DNA of 25,787 nucleotides from Apostichopus parvimensis (GCA_000934455.1 KN884914.1:24606-50392); one strand, 5' to 3'; positions 9,041 to 20,500 are shown, numbered from the stretch's first letter. The notes: a model not told the origin generated them from the sequence alone. Numbers and translations are program-made.

Positions 9041-9395
9041 ATGTATATGTACAGTACTTAGCCCTACACTTCAGTTAGCTTATCGACGAATGTGTCAATT
9101 TAGGGGTATGAAAGAACTTGACACCGCTGACGCTTTGTAGTCAAATTCTGCTCAATTGGTCTTGCATATTGGCACAGAACAATTAATATTTTGAGATCAT
9201 TAGCATTCCTATCTTAAACTATGTATATGTACTTAGGTCTACAATTCAGTAAGCTTATCTACGGATGTGTTAATTTAGGGCTAAGAAAGAACTTGACACC
9301 GCAGACATTTTGTAGTCAAATTCTGCTCAATTGGTCTTGCATATTGGCACAGAACAATTACTTTTTTTTGAGATCATTAGCATTCCTATCTTAAA
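9041..9395. repeat. direct tandem duplication, ~178-bp unit
   Basis: Unit 1 (9041-9218) and unit 2 (9221-9395) both begin ATGTATATGTAC and end CCTATCTTAAA. They agree along their length with scattered substitutions and small indels, including a run of T expanded in unit 2. The copies share TTGACACCGC and the stretch from TTGTAGTCAAATTC through GGCACAGAACAATTA. No coding frame follows the unit. Confidence 0.85.
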
Positions 9396-10380
9396 GGGGA
9401 GTGGGGTGGTGGAAGGAACCAAGGTGAGTGAAGATTTTGCATATATACAATGTACAGAATCAATTATTTTCTCTCTTTTTGGCCACCTTAGTACTGCCCA
9501 GTAGTTTTGCTATTACTCTGCAAAGAATTTGGCCGTCAATGTTCTGTAAAATTCTGAGCACCAAGTGCTTTTGAGAAGCAGAAATACATGTAAGCCTATC
9601 ACATGTAGGTTGAATTGAGCAAAGGTATTTCAAGTATATAAACTACAGTATGTCCAGGCCTAAACATTACAGGTACTTTATGATTATGTTTAACACAATC
9701 AGTGGTCAAAATGCTAGGCCTGGGCAACACTATGTAGGCATCTGTTTGTAACCATAGTAAACTGGCAACTATAGTAGGCTACTCATGCCAGCATGAGTCT
9801 TCAAGAATCAAGTGTAATATTATTGTATTATTGTTGCTACTGAGCTTATCATTGCTACCATTTAGGTCCTGAGGCAGGAATGAATTACAGTTTCCAGGCT
9901 GGGACAACCACATTTCATGTATTTTGAATAAATTTATTCCAAATTGACTGAGCTATCCTTACAACCAAATGTCATGTACATTGATTGCTTAGCAAGCTTC
10001 TTGAAACTAGTGGCAAACACAATCTGTATAGGAACAAGCTTAAAGTTGTAACTTTGGTATGAGTAGATAGCTCACTTTGTGACAATAGGACCCCAACAGA
10101 GTTCATCTGAGCAGCAATCTCAGGCCTAAAAGTATAAATTTTGACCCATATTCTCATTTTAGACCACAGAATTCAGTGAAGCGTGATAACACGGAACATC
10201 ACTCCTGAAATATCAATTGCTACACTTTTTATGCTAAGTATTTAAGCCATTTATACTGGATTTCAGCCAAATTGCAAAAAAAGCACAATTTTGCATAAAG
10301 GTTTGGCCAATTAATTGCTCCCATTGACTTGCACTGCAGTAGGCTAATTCAGCTGTGATACAGGCCTGTACTATTTGTAA
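9396..10380. other. noncoding DNA, no feature recognised
   Basis: Several short frames on both strands show no domain, no splice context and no repetition that would mark them as real. Confidence 0.5.
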
Positions 10381-10940
10381 TATGTTAGCATGTTAGCAGT
10401 GCTGTCTCCTATATGTTAGCATACATGTATGATAGCATACATATGTATATTGGCAAGAATGTTAGCATACATGTTAGCATACTGTAAATGTTAGCATACA
10501 TGTTAGCATGTATGTTAGCATGTACTGTATGATAGCATACATGTATGTTAGCATGTATGTTAGCATGTATGTTGGTAGCATGTATGCTAGCATGTATGTT
10601 GTTAGCATGTATGTTAGTATGTATGTCAGCATGCATATAGCATGTATGTTTGTTAGGATGTATGATAGCAAGTATGTTAGCCTGTATGTTAGCCTGTTTG
10701 TTAGCACATCTATGTTAGCGTGTTTTAAGCAGTATGATAGTGTGTTTGTCCGGCTGTATGTTAGCCTGTTTGTTAGGATACATGTATGTTAGCATGTATG
10801 TTAGCATACTGCATGTATGTTAGCATGTATGTTAGCATGAATGCTGGCATGTATGTTAGCATGTATGTTAGTATGTATGTTAACATGTACTGTATGTTAG
10901 CATGTTTGTTAGCCTGTTTGTTAGCATGTATGTAGCCTGT
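10381..10940. repeat. 12-bp minisatellite (GTATGTTAGCAT)
   Basis: About 560 bp are built from variants of GTATGTTAGCAT, with single-base changes and short interruptions. The period is a multiple of three and the unit lacks stops in some frames, so open frames appear on both strands (for example 10409-10707 minus and 10508-10792 plus). Their products are only the unit translated repeatedly (MYVS/ANIH) and are not taken as genes. Confidence 0.9.
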
Positions 10941-11158
10941 TATTATTATGATTGGTTCCTTGCTGAAAGCAAAGGAACCTATGTATTCAGGTTGGCGTGT
11001 GTGTGTGTACGTACATGCGTGCGTGTGGGTGTGTGTGTGTGTGACGCTTTAGCTTGTATGCACGATAACTCAACAAGGGAATTACCGATCACTACCATAC
11101 TTGGTGGGTTGGTGGCCCATAGTGACTAGATGAACCCTATTGATTTTGGTGCCGGCAA

Positions 11159-11459
11159 AGGTCACCAAAGGTCAGTTAGATGCCAAAAACCAATATATTT
11201 AAAACAGCAATCACTCCCATTGACAGGGTCCGACATGGTTGATATTTTGGGAGTAGTTGTGAATGGGGTAAGGGATCATTTCCAAACAAAACGGTAGTGT
11301 GATCGAAGGTCAACAAAGGTCAATTAATGATAAAAAACTAGTATTTTTGCGATAACTTGAGAACAAAATATCCGTTAGGGTAGGGAGTTGCTTCAGTGTA
11401 ATCCAATTGTCGACCCGTATCTGGGTGACCCTTGACCTCAATTTGACCTATGGTGACCT
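11159..11459 (+). promoter_or_regulatory. cluster of AGGTCA direct repeats (DR4 and DR5)
   Basis: AGGTCA-CCAA-AGGTCA is at 11159-11174 and AGGTCA-ACAA-AGGTCA at 11307-11322. Three TGACCT sites at 11433, 11444 and 11454 are spaced by five and four bases. AGGTCA is the classic nuclear-receptor half-site, and DR4 and DR5 are spacings used by several RXR heterodimers. The pattern is visible in the sequence. Binding or function is untested inference. Confidence 0.4.
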
Positions 11460-11667
11460 TTACGTGATTTTGGGTATTTTTACAGTTTTGATGCTATTTT
11501 CAGATGTCAAAGGTACCTTCTGATCATAAATGTCAATAGGTTGACCCCGTGTGACCTTTTTTGTGCGAAGTTATATAGGGTCAAATTTTTCGGTCGGAGT
11601 TAGGATGGCTGTACAGACTTTTTGTTTTGTTTTTTGGAATCAGGAGATAAAACTACATCTGAAACCA

Positions 11668-11688
11668 AGGTCAAAAGGTCAAAGGTCA
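11668..11688 (+). promoter_or_regulatory. AGGTCA triplet with DR2 and DR1 spacing
   Basis: Three AGGTCA half-sites start at 11668, 11676 and 11683, with spacers of two and one bases. They lie within the dispersed repeat. Confidence 0.3.
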
Positions 11689-13125
11689 CATTAAAAAAAA
11701 TGTGCCTATTTTTGGGAGGAAACGAGCAAAAAAGGAAATGTTTGGTTTTGATGCTAGATTTGGATATCAAAGGTACCTTCCGATCAAAAATGTCAACAGG
11801 TTGACACCCGTGTGACCTTCTTGTGCGAAGTTATACAAGGTCAAAGTTTATTTTCAGACATTTAATGCAATAACTCCCAGTTCCAAGGTGTGACACGGTT
11901 GATATTTTTGGACAAGTTGCAAATGGTATAGGGGAATATATTCAAACTGAACGGTCATGTGATCTGAGGTCACCAAAGGTCAATTATTGTTAAAAAACTA
12001 GTATTTTGAGGGGAGAAAATGGGCAAAGAAAAAATGTTTGAATTTTTATAGTTTGATGCTACTGTATATTCACGTCTCACCAATCAAAAATGTCAATAAG
12101 TTGACCCAAGGTGACCTTTGTGTGTTAGGTTATATGAGGTCAAAGTTAATCTTCAGACATTTAGTGCAATAACTTCCAGTGCCAAGGTGTGACACGGTTG
12201 ATATTTTTGGACAAGTTGCAAATGATATAGGGAAATATTTTCAAACTTAACAGTCATGTGATCTGAGGTCACCAAAGGTCAATTAATGATAAAAAACTAG
12301 TATTTTTGTGGTAACTTGAGAACGAACTGTCCGTAAAGGTTGGGAGTTGCTTCATTGTAATCCAGTTGTCGACCCGCATCTGGGTGACCCTTGACCTCAA
12401 TTTGACCTCTGGTGACCTTTTCGTGTTTTGGGGATTTTTACAGTTTCGATGCTATTTTCAGATGTCAAAGGTACCTTCTGATTATAAATGTCAATAGGTT
12501 GACCCCTGTGTGACCTTCGTGTGCGAAGGTATACAAGGTCAAAGTTAAAAAATATTAATGAGGTTACGGGTCCAAAACTCCAAATTGCAATAACTTGGCT
12601 ACTATGTATTGGAATTTTGTCAAACTTGGTATGATGATATTGGTAGATAGTCTTCACACACTTATGTGTTGCAATTGATATCATGCATATTTATGAGGGG
12701 GGGGGGCTTAGCAATATTTCGTTATGAAAAGTTTGTATGCACGATAACTCAACAAGGGAATGACCATTATGACCAATCATTACCATACTTGGTGGGTGGG
12801 TGGCACATAGTGAGTAGATGAACCCTGTTGATTTTGGTGCTCATATCATGAATATTAAGGTCATGGGGTCAAACGTGAAATACTCCAAATTGCAATTACT
12901 TGGCTACTATTACTAGTCGGAATTTCTTTAAACTTGGTATGATGTTAATGGTAGATAGTCTTCACACACTGATGTGTGTTGCAATTGATATCAGGGCTTA
13001 GCATTACTTTGGCAACAAAAGTTTGTGTGCATAAATTGCTGTTGTTGTATTAGGGCTTTGTTAGAAATTTCCCTATGAATGGAACTAATGAACAGCAGCA
13101 AGGAACCATGAAATGTTTTCATTCT

Positions 13126-13395
13126 GGTTATTATTATTACCCTGTTATTTATATAGCGCATAATCCAAAAGTTCTATTCGCTTTACAAGACAAAAAAAAA
13201 AATTATTGGACAAATGATTCAAAGAAATAAGTCTTCAAGCACTTCTTAAACACAAGTAGGGAAGGAGAGTCTCTGACAGCCTGAGGTAGGTTGTTCCACA
13301 GCGCTGGGGCGACATGGAGAAACGCTGATCTCCCAGCCCGCTTCTTGGGAGGAAACGTCACAAGTAATGTTATAAGCAACATGAAGGACTCAACC
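13126..13395. repeat. dispersed repeat fragment (TATATAGCGC...GGTTGTTCCA type)
   Basis: The stretch reads ...TTATATAGCGCATAAT, CGCTTTACAAGAC, AAGTCTTCAAGCACTTC, GTAGGTTGTTCCACAGC and ACGCTGATCTCCCAG. From memory this order of phrases recurs in many marine animal genomes as a common interspersed repeat. It sits between the two GGTTCC-type elements. No frame is credible as a gene. Confidence 0.45.
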
Positions 13396-13402
13396 CACTT
13401 TT

Positions 13403-14720
13403 GGTTCCTTGCTTTAGCAAAAGGAACCTATGTAGTCAACTTGTGTGTGTGTTTGTGTGTGTCTGTAACACTTGCTTGCGTACAATGTAACTCAACAATG
13501 AAAAGTTGAACTGAACTCAACCTTGGTAGTTAGATCCGCCATAGTGAGAAGGTGTGCCCTGTTGTTTTTGGTGCCTGTAAAGGTCACCAAAGGTCAGTTA
13601 GGGGCCAAATACCAAAATATAGACAAAGCAATATCTCCCATTGACAGGGTCCAACATGTTTGTTATTTTAGAACTAGTTGTAAATGGGGTAAGGGATCAT
13701 TTTCAAACATAACAGCCGTGTGATCCAAGGTCAACAAAGGTCAAGTAGGGGTCAAAAACTAGTAGTTTGCAATAACTTGAGAACAAAATGTCCGTGGAGT
13801 TACGCTATTGTAACCCATTAGTCGACCCACATCTTTTTGACCGTTGACCTTTGGTTGACCTCTGGTGACCTGTTTTAGTTTCTTTAGTTATTTGAATTTT
13901 CTTTGCCATATTCAGATCTCAAATGGTTTTCTGATCAAAATTGTCAATGGGTTGACCCCTGTGCAACATTTGGGTGCAAAAAGTTAAAAGAGGCTAAGGT
14001 TTTTTTTATAAATTATGCTCATTTTAGGAGTTACAGGGCCAAAAAAAAAAAGTTTGTCAATATTTTAGTATATGATAGAACAATGTGTGCTCTATAGACG
14101 AAACTAACTCCCGCTTCGATCGGACACCAGGTTCTTAAGTTATGAGGTGCCAAATGTTGGATTTGATACCTTTTTAGCTATTTGGAGTGCGTAACAATTT
14201 TAGGATGCAGTGCACATCATCAAGAGGAACATTTTGCATAAAAACTGTCATGCCATCCAAGGTCATTCAAGGTTGCTTATTGGCAAAAAAATGCCCACTT
14301 ATATGCTAATATTTGCAACAACTTCCAGTGAGGAAGTCTGACATGGCTGATATAGCGGGACAAGTTGTGAATGAAGTAGGTGCCATTTTCCAAAATTACC
14401 GTTATGTAATCCAAGGTCACCAAAGGTCAATTATGGCTCAAAATGTGTTTTTAAGGGGCAATAACTTTGTAACTCCCACTGATGGGGTCCAACATGGTTG
14501 ACATTTTGGGACTAGGTGTGAATAGGGTAAGGGATCGTTTCCAAACATAACAGTCATGTGATCCAAGTTCAAAAAAGGTCAATTATGAGTCAAAATACTC
14601 CAAATTCCAAACTAATAAAAAATGTCCATGGTTGATCCCTGTGCCACATTCATGTGCAAAGTTATCAGAGGTCAAGGTTTTGTTTAGTTTTGAGAGATGG
14701 ACCTCTGTTGACCTCACATG
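13403..14720. mobile_element. second, diverged copy of the GGTTCC/AGGTCA repeat
   Basis: The left end at 13403-13428 again forms a GGTTCCTTGCTTTAGC hairpin with AAAAGGAACC, followed by a GT-rich tract and the same module order as the copy at 10953. Shared phrases include TTTTGGTGCC, AGGTCACCAAAGGTCAGTTA, CCCATTGACAGGGTCC, GGGGTAAGGGATCATTT and AACTTGAGAACAAAAT. The DR4 pairs (13581-13596, 13728-13743, 14414-14429) and the TGACCT triplet (13845, 13856, 13866) keep their spacing. The right inverted-repeat end was not found, so this copy is truncated or rearranged and its end coordinate is approximate. Confidence 0.6.
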
Positions 14721-14734
14721 ACCTTGAAATATGT

Positions 14735-16204
14735 TATACAGTAAAGTACTTATGGGTGCGTACGGGTGCAGTGCTGTACCCATGATTGACTACTGGAAAT
14801 GTAAATACTACAGTACTTATTCATTGGGTACTGCACTGTTCCCTTACATACCTAGAGGTACAGTATTACTTATAACTGTATAATGTAGACACTACAGTAG
14901 TCATTGAGTACTGGACTGCCCCCTTTCACCCCAGAGGTATTACTGTACTGCATAACTGTAGACACTACAGTTGTCATTGAGTACTGCACTGCTCCCTTAC
15001 ACACCCAGAGGTATTACTTTACTGTATAACTGTAGACACTACAGTAGTCATTGAGTACTGCACTGCCCCCTTACACACCCAGAGGTATTACTTTACTGTA
15101 TAACTGTAGACACTACAGTAGTCATTGAGTACTGCACTGCCCTCTTACACCCCCAGAGGTATTACTTTACTGTATAACTGTAGCCACTACAGTAGTCATT
15201 GAGTACTGCACTGCTCCTTACACACCCAGAGGTATTACTTTACTGTATAATTGTATGCCCTAGACAATACAGTAGTCATTGAGTACTGGGCTGCCCCTTT
15301 CACCCCCAGAGGTATTACTGTACTGCATAACTGTAGACACTACAGTTGTCATTGAGTACTGCACTGCCGCTTACACACCCAGAGGTATTACGTTACTGTA
15401 TAACTGTAGACACTACAGTAGAGTACTGCACTGCCCCTTACACACCCAGAGGTATTACTGTACTGTATAACTGTATGCCCTAGACAATACAGTAGTCATT
15501 GAGTACTGGACTGCCCCTTACACCCCCAGAGGTATTACTTTACTGTATAACTGTAGACACTACAGTTGTCATTGAGTACTGGACTGCCCCTTACACACCC
15601 AGAGGTATTACGTTACTGTATAACTGTAGACACTACAGTAGTCATTCAGTACTGCACTGCCCCCTGTCACCCCCAGAGGTATTACTTTACTGTATAACTG
15701 TAGGCCCTAGACAATACAGTAGTCATTGAGTACTGCACTGCCCCTTACACACCCAGAGGTATTACTTTACTGTATAACTGTAGACAATACAGTAGTCATT
15801 GTGTACTGCACTCCTCCTTACACACCCAGAGGTATTACTTTACTGTATAACTGTCGACAATATGTAATCATTGAGTACTGCACTGCCCCCCTTACACAAC
15901 TGGAGGTATTACTTAACTGTTTACTGTACATACTACAGTACATTGAGTACTGCACTGCACCCCTTTCACACCCAGAGGTATTACTTTACTGTATAACTGT
16001 AGACACTACAGTAGTCATTATATACTGGACTGCCCCCTTACACATCCAGAGGTCTTATTGTACTGTTTAACTGTATACACTACAGTAGTCATTGAGTACT
16101 GCACTGCCCCCTAACCCACCCAGAGGTATTACCTTACTGTATAACTGCTTGTAGACACTACAGTAGTCATTGAGTATTGCGCTGCTCCTTATACACACAG
16201 AGGC
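14735..16204. repeat. ~74-bp satellite array, about 19 units
   Basis: The unit runs CAGAGGTATTACTTTACTG, TATAACTGTAGACACTACAG, TAGTCATTGAGTACTGCACT and GCCCCTTACACACC, with spacings of mostly 74 bp (for example 15007, 15081, 15155 and 15229). Each unit contains ACTGTAG-ACA-CTACAGT, a 7-bp inverted repeat around three bases. A longer variant with GCCCTAGACAATACAG occurs at 15257, 15477 and 15704, giving a three-unit higher-order period of about 220-227 bp. The first units near 14735-14880 are degenerate. Confidence 0.9.
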
Positions 16205-16579
16205 ATGGGCGGCGATCATGGGGGGACGGGGGGACATGTCCCCCCCCCCAATATTTTAGGTGGGGGGATATAGTATCTAACATCCCCCCAATATTTGGTG
16301 GCATAGTTTTCTTTTTTAGCATATTTTTTATAATTTCAAAATAGAAAATGCTAAGATGCAACTTACAATGCCTGGGAAGTGCCATTTCCAGCGATCTGGG
16401 AGGCGTTTTTGGCCAAAATTTTCTTTTGCGCTTCGCGCCATCCCATGGTGGCGCTACGCTTAGATAGTTTGCCTACAAGCTTTGCCCCTCCCATGGCAAG
16501 TTCCTCGCAAGGCGCCTTCCTAACCGTGTCACAATTTGTATGACCGAAAGTAGTTTTTACTTTTTTTTATCGAAATGAA
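16205..16579. mobile_element. insertion interrupting the 74-bp satellite
   Basis: Satellite sequence stops after ACACACAGAGG and resumes near ATAACTGTATAAAG. Between them lie ~375 bp of unrelated DNA. It includes an 18-bp perfect palindrome GGGGGGACATGTCCCCCC (16228-16245), a second pair GGGGGGATA/ATCCCCCC followed by CAATATTT, and GC-rich phrases such as GCGCTTCGCGCCATCCCATG. It carries no coding frame. This looks like a small non-autonomous or truncated interspersed repeat. Exact ends and target duplication are not resolved. Confidence 0.5.
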
Positions 16580-16690
16580 TAACTGTATAAAGCTCTATAC
16601 TGTATACTGTAGATATTACAGTAGCTATTGAGTACTGTACTGCACTGTTCCTTTGCACACATAGAGGTATTACTTGATACTGTCTTCGGT
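16580..16690. repeat. continuation of the 74-bp satellite
   Basis: TACTGTAGATATTACAGTAG, TATTGAGTACTGTACTGCAC and ACATAGAGGTATTACTTGAT match the array in order but are more diverged. Confidence 0.75.
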
Positions 16691-17340
16691 TTCTGTTAGA
16701 AAGGTCACCATACTGTCATATCTTGAGTTCATGTTATTAGACACTTCACCCAGAAGCCCAGTCCTACAATATTTACAGGAGACAACACCATCAGGGCTAG
16801 CTTTTCTGGGAATACAAGTAGCTCACAATCATTCAACTTTGTGGATTGATGGTTTCACTTCTTCATTACTTTGACATACTGTTTTACCTCCATGCTGTAA
16901 CAAGCCTCTGCTTCCATTTCATGGCCGTACTTCTTGGCTGGCAAATGCTGAGATTGGAAGACTTTTGGCAATCTCTATACTTTTGATGAGTGCACAATTG
17001 TTAATGTTTTATAAAAGTTTAATAGTTAAATAAGCGGCCTGACTGATCCATTGTACTTATTCCAGTTCCTAAAAAAAAGGACGATATTCTCTTTTTCCAC
17101 TTAAATATTAGACAATGTGTTACCAATGTATGCTTCCATTGAAGAATAAATACTGTTATGATCTTTACCTTACTGTGATTGATTAGTATCTTATCTGACA
17201 AGTTCACCGTTTTAATGTAGTCCACAAAACTTAGTAGACAATATTGTCACTGTTTAGTCTTTATGGAGAGATTCTCCCATCATGTGCAGCCATGTTAAGT
17301 GAATAAATTAGTTTTTGACATGTCATGCTTATATAGTAAC
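16691..17340. other. noncoding DNA upstream of the Ig gene
   Basis: No coding frame or repeat with support was seen. The first noncoding exon and promoter of the Ig gene may lie here or further upstream, but no clear promoter or donor site was identified. Confidence 0.45.
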
Positions 17341-17475
17341 TAAGGATCACTCACGTTAAATTACAGCACTAATATCATTATTCATGATAATACAACAACT
17401 AAGATCATTCATGTTAATACAGCAACTAAGATCATTCATGTTAATACATCAACTAAGATCATACATATGATATAT
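17341..17475. repeat. 27-30-bp tandem repeat before the Ig gene
   Basis: Units AAGATCATTCATGTTAATAC... start at 17401, 17428 and 17455 with an exact 27-bp period. Two weaker 30-bp units precede them at 17341 and 17371. Confidence 0.75.
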
Positions 17476-17487
17476 ATCTAACAATTG

Positions 17488-17505
17488 TTTCTCCTTTTGC
17501 TGCAG
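17488..17505 (+). other. 3' splice site before the start codon
   Basis: A pyrimidine-rich tract ending TTTGCTGCAG at 17505 lies 24 bases before the ATG of the Ig gene. It implies a 5' UTR intron and a noncoding first exon upstream. Confidence 0.6.
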
Positions 17506-17529
17506 TTGATTAACACAGGATTCTTCACA

Positions 17530-17584
17530 ATGGGAAAGTTCACTGTACATTTGACCTTCTTCCTACTGGTCCAGGTAGTCTGTG
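17530..17584 (+). CDS. Ig gene coding exon 1: signal peptide
   Basis: ATG opens MGKFTVHLTFFLLVQVVC, a typical signal peptide with a hydrophobic core, and the exon ends in phase 1 at a consensus GTAAGT donor (17585). The next exon supplies the likely cleavage region (ASSVVGEGC). Confidence 0.85.
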
Positions 17585-20500
17585 GTAAGTAGCTAACCAT
17601 GGTCCATCTCAAACAGAAATTAGAAAGTGTATCATCTGGACTTGTTGAATTTAAGTCATGCTCAACTTTTTTTTTAGTGAACAGTGCATATTGCACCTGA
17701 AAGAAAATGACTATCATGGCAGTTTTCTAGATCTAAAGCTTATAAGAAGCATTTGCTACGCGATTGATTTGCTTCGAGATTACAGATACAGTACATAAAA
17801 CATTTCTGTTTTGCATGTTTACCCCTGTGTCCAGCTTCATCTGTTGTCGGCGAAGGTTGTGAAAACAATCAGAATCTCGAGCTTTATCAGCCAGGAATTA
17901 TCCAATGTTCGTTCAAAGAGGGATTTTTTGGAGTTCAGTGGTACAATTCAACAGAAGAGGGAACATCTGCATTCATTACCTATGTAAGAGATGAAAAAGG
18001 TGGTCCTGGATTTAGATCTGGAGATTACGATGTATGGTTAAATGGATCGCTGTTTGTTAGAAACGTAACAGTTGAACATGAAGGCCTATTCATTGTCACC
18101 CATGCACCCTCGGCATCTGGACAGGTGAAGCAGTATAATATTCAAGTCCAATTGTTTGGTAAGAACCTCAGACTTTGATCATTCGTCACTTACGTATGAA
18201 AGGCTCTAACAAATGTAAGCTTTGTTATTATATTGTAGTGTTAGTGTCCATTAATTGATATGGAATAAATCGTCCATTTCCATTGGCAAATTTCTTCCAT
18301 CTGAGCCTTCTTTGGATGACAGACAGGATACTTAATTTTGAACATTTTCAATTTGCTGGCTCAACAGTCAGCAAACATACAGGAATCTTAATAGGCTTGT
18401 ATCAAGCAACACTCTATGTGAATGCACGAAACAATTACAGGAAGGTAGGTTCTATAATAATTACCCCGCTAACAGATATGCAATGAAACGATCAGACATC
18501 AAAGGTAAATATGTAACGTGTATGTACATGTGATGAATCAAACATTCAACATCGATATATATAATTATATAAAGACAAACATGTTAGCTGGAGTGATTGC
18601 CAGTACCATACTAAGAATTGCCCTTATATAAAGCTGATGTTTAATTAACAAAAGTAGTTTCTATTTGTCTGTATTGATGTTAAGTGGACCTTTAACATAA
18701 GTTGATTGCTTGGATGCATAATATATGTACAAAATCATATTCGTTCACTACTCACTACACGCTAATTTCATTTCCTTACATTCAACAGTGAAGCCGCAAC
18801 TTGAATATCCTGTGATTGAAGAGTGTCAAGATAAGAGTAAAATATGCTACATGTTATACGAAAACCCTCTGGAATTGAGTTGCTCTGTCGAAAATGTCCG
18901 TCCTAGAATTTCTGTGATTTGGAATCAGCGAAACTCTCAGCGTGATAAACTTTTGGAGTCGAATATGACAATCAGAAACAGTGAAGTAACATACACTCCT
19001 CGTTCGACTGTTAAAATACATAACGACTCCCCATTATTGTCAGTATTGGTATGTAGCGTAAACGAGAACACTTGGATCTTGGAGGAGAATGAGACGTTGG
19101 TTATCTTAGAGAATGGAAGCGAAGACATATCAAACAGTCCTATTAGACATCTTGTTGAGCTTCATTCTACTATGATTCTACCCTGTAATGACTTTAACAA
19201 AAGGATTCTAGTTTGGAAGAGATCCACTGATAGATCTGAAACCCCAGAAGTCATTCTAATTAGAGTGCAAACCTGGAAAGAGGATTTTAATGAAACATAC
19301 AACAAGGATTTCAGATTGACTCCTGATGGGTCACTGATGTTGCCACAGACTGAAATGTATCACCAGGGCATTTATACTTGTGTCGCCAGCGATTATGACA
19401 TGGATCATATACAAACAATCGATGTTGTTATTTACAGTGAGTACTTTGATGTATACATAAATGTTATAAAACCCTCATTTATTAAACCGAATAACCTTGA
19501 CTTCATAAAAGGTGTAACATAATTGAATCAAAGACAAATGTCTATTGAAATCTGCAGAGGCTCGAGTCCATCTATCCACAGATTCTGTAGCTTACAGTAC
19601 GAATGATTTGTAGTAAAGCAATTGCACTTAGATCCATCCATCTATTGTAATGACGAGTTCTTTTGTTATTACAAGTATGAATATGTCTAATTGTTGAAAC
19701 GTACGACTGTGAGCTTGTCCTGTCAATTAAATTTAATTAAACTTACCCTAAGATGAAGGATATAAATCTTTGGTAGTTAGAAGATATAGACACAGAAGCC
19801 ATTTAACATCTACTCCTTGCATAGCATCACTATAAAGTCATAACAATTATGCAATATACTCATTCACAATATGAATGGACTGTAATGCAACATATGTGGA
19901 CAATGGAACGTATACGTTTATATGATCTGTCTAATATATGTTTTCTTTAATGAACAGATTTCTTAACATGTTAAGTTCGTATTGACTAATATACAACATA
20001 TTTAAGTGATTAACCAGTCATTGCAAAAAAAAAACCCACAATTTTCTCCTTTTTTCTTGAATAGCCTATCCAAGCCCACCGTACATAATTGTAGAAGGAT
20101 GTGACCATACACAGTATTGTGTACTTGACGTCGCAAGAGAAGGAAACGTGACGTGTTCAGTTCGTGGAATACGACCAGAAGTCGAACTCCAATGGAGAAC
20201 TTATGAAAACAATCCTGCTCTATCTCTAACAGAGCTGGAAAGGACATCAACAGAAAAGGGAGGAATCTTTGACATTTCTCTTAAAACAAACTTCAAAATT
20301 TTATCAGCGCCTGAAGGAGGGATCACATTAGAGTGTTTTATAGTAGGACAGAATTCAGATGTGTTCAAGTCCTCTATAAAAGCAGCAAGAATAGACCTTA
20401 AAACGACATATGGTAGGTGTTTATTTGCTATCGATGCTTTGTTCTCGAGTTAAGACTAAACTATAAATTGCGATATGTTTATATTTAGAAAGGGAATCTT

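Larger units (their letters stand above)
10953..13108. mobile_element. 2.16-kb non-autonomous element with 13-bp terminal inverted repeats
   Basis: TGGTTCCTTGCTG at 10953-10965 is the exact reverse complement of CAGCAAGGAACCA at 13096-13108. The left end continues as a hairpin, since the complementary arm AAAGGAACC follows within 20 bases. Inside are a (GT)n stretch (10996-11043) and several copies of a ~300-600-bp module marked by phrases such as TTGATATTTTTGGACAAGTT, GGTACCTTC and TTGACCTCAATTTGACCT. No transposase frame is present. No clean target-site duplication is seen, so the ends are probable rather than proven. Confidence 0.6.

Noticed and set aside
10409-10792. Open frames on both strands of the 12-bp minisatellite
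   Set aside because: They are translations of one short unit whose period is a multiple of three. No start context or splicing support.
10953-13108. Helitron
   Set aside because: No TC start, no CTRR end and no Rep/helicase remnants. The termini are inverted repeats, which Helitrons lack.
15279-16070. Plus-strand frames with repeated LPLTPPEVLLYCITV-like peptides
   Set aside because: They are the 74-bp satellite translated. Frames break wherever unit length changes.
14735-16204. CRISPR array
   Set aside because: There are no unique spacers, the repeat unit is contiguous, and the DNA is animal.
18283-18486. Extra exon in intron 2
   Set aside because: The frame shows no domain hallmarks and no suitable acceptor. 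Splicing exon 2 directly to exon 3 keeps phase 1.
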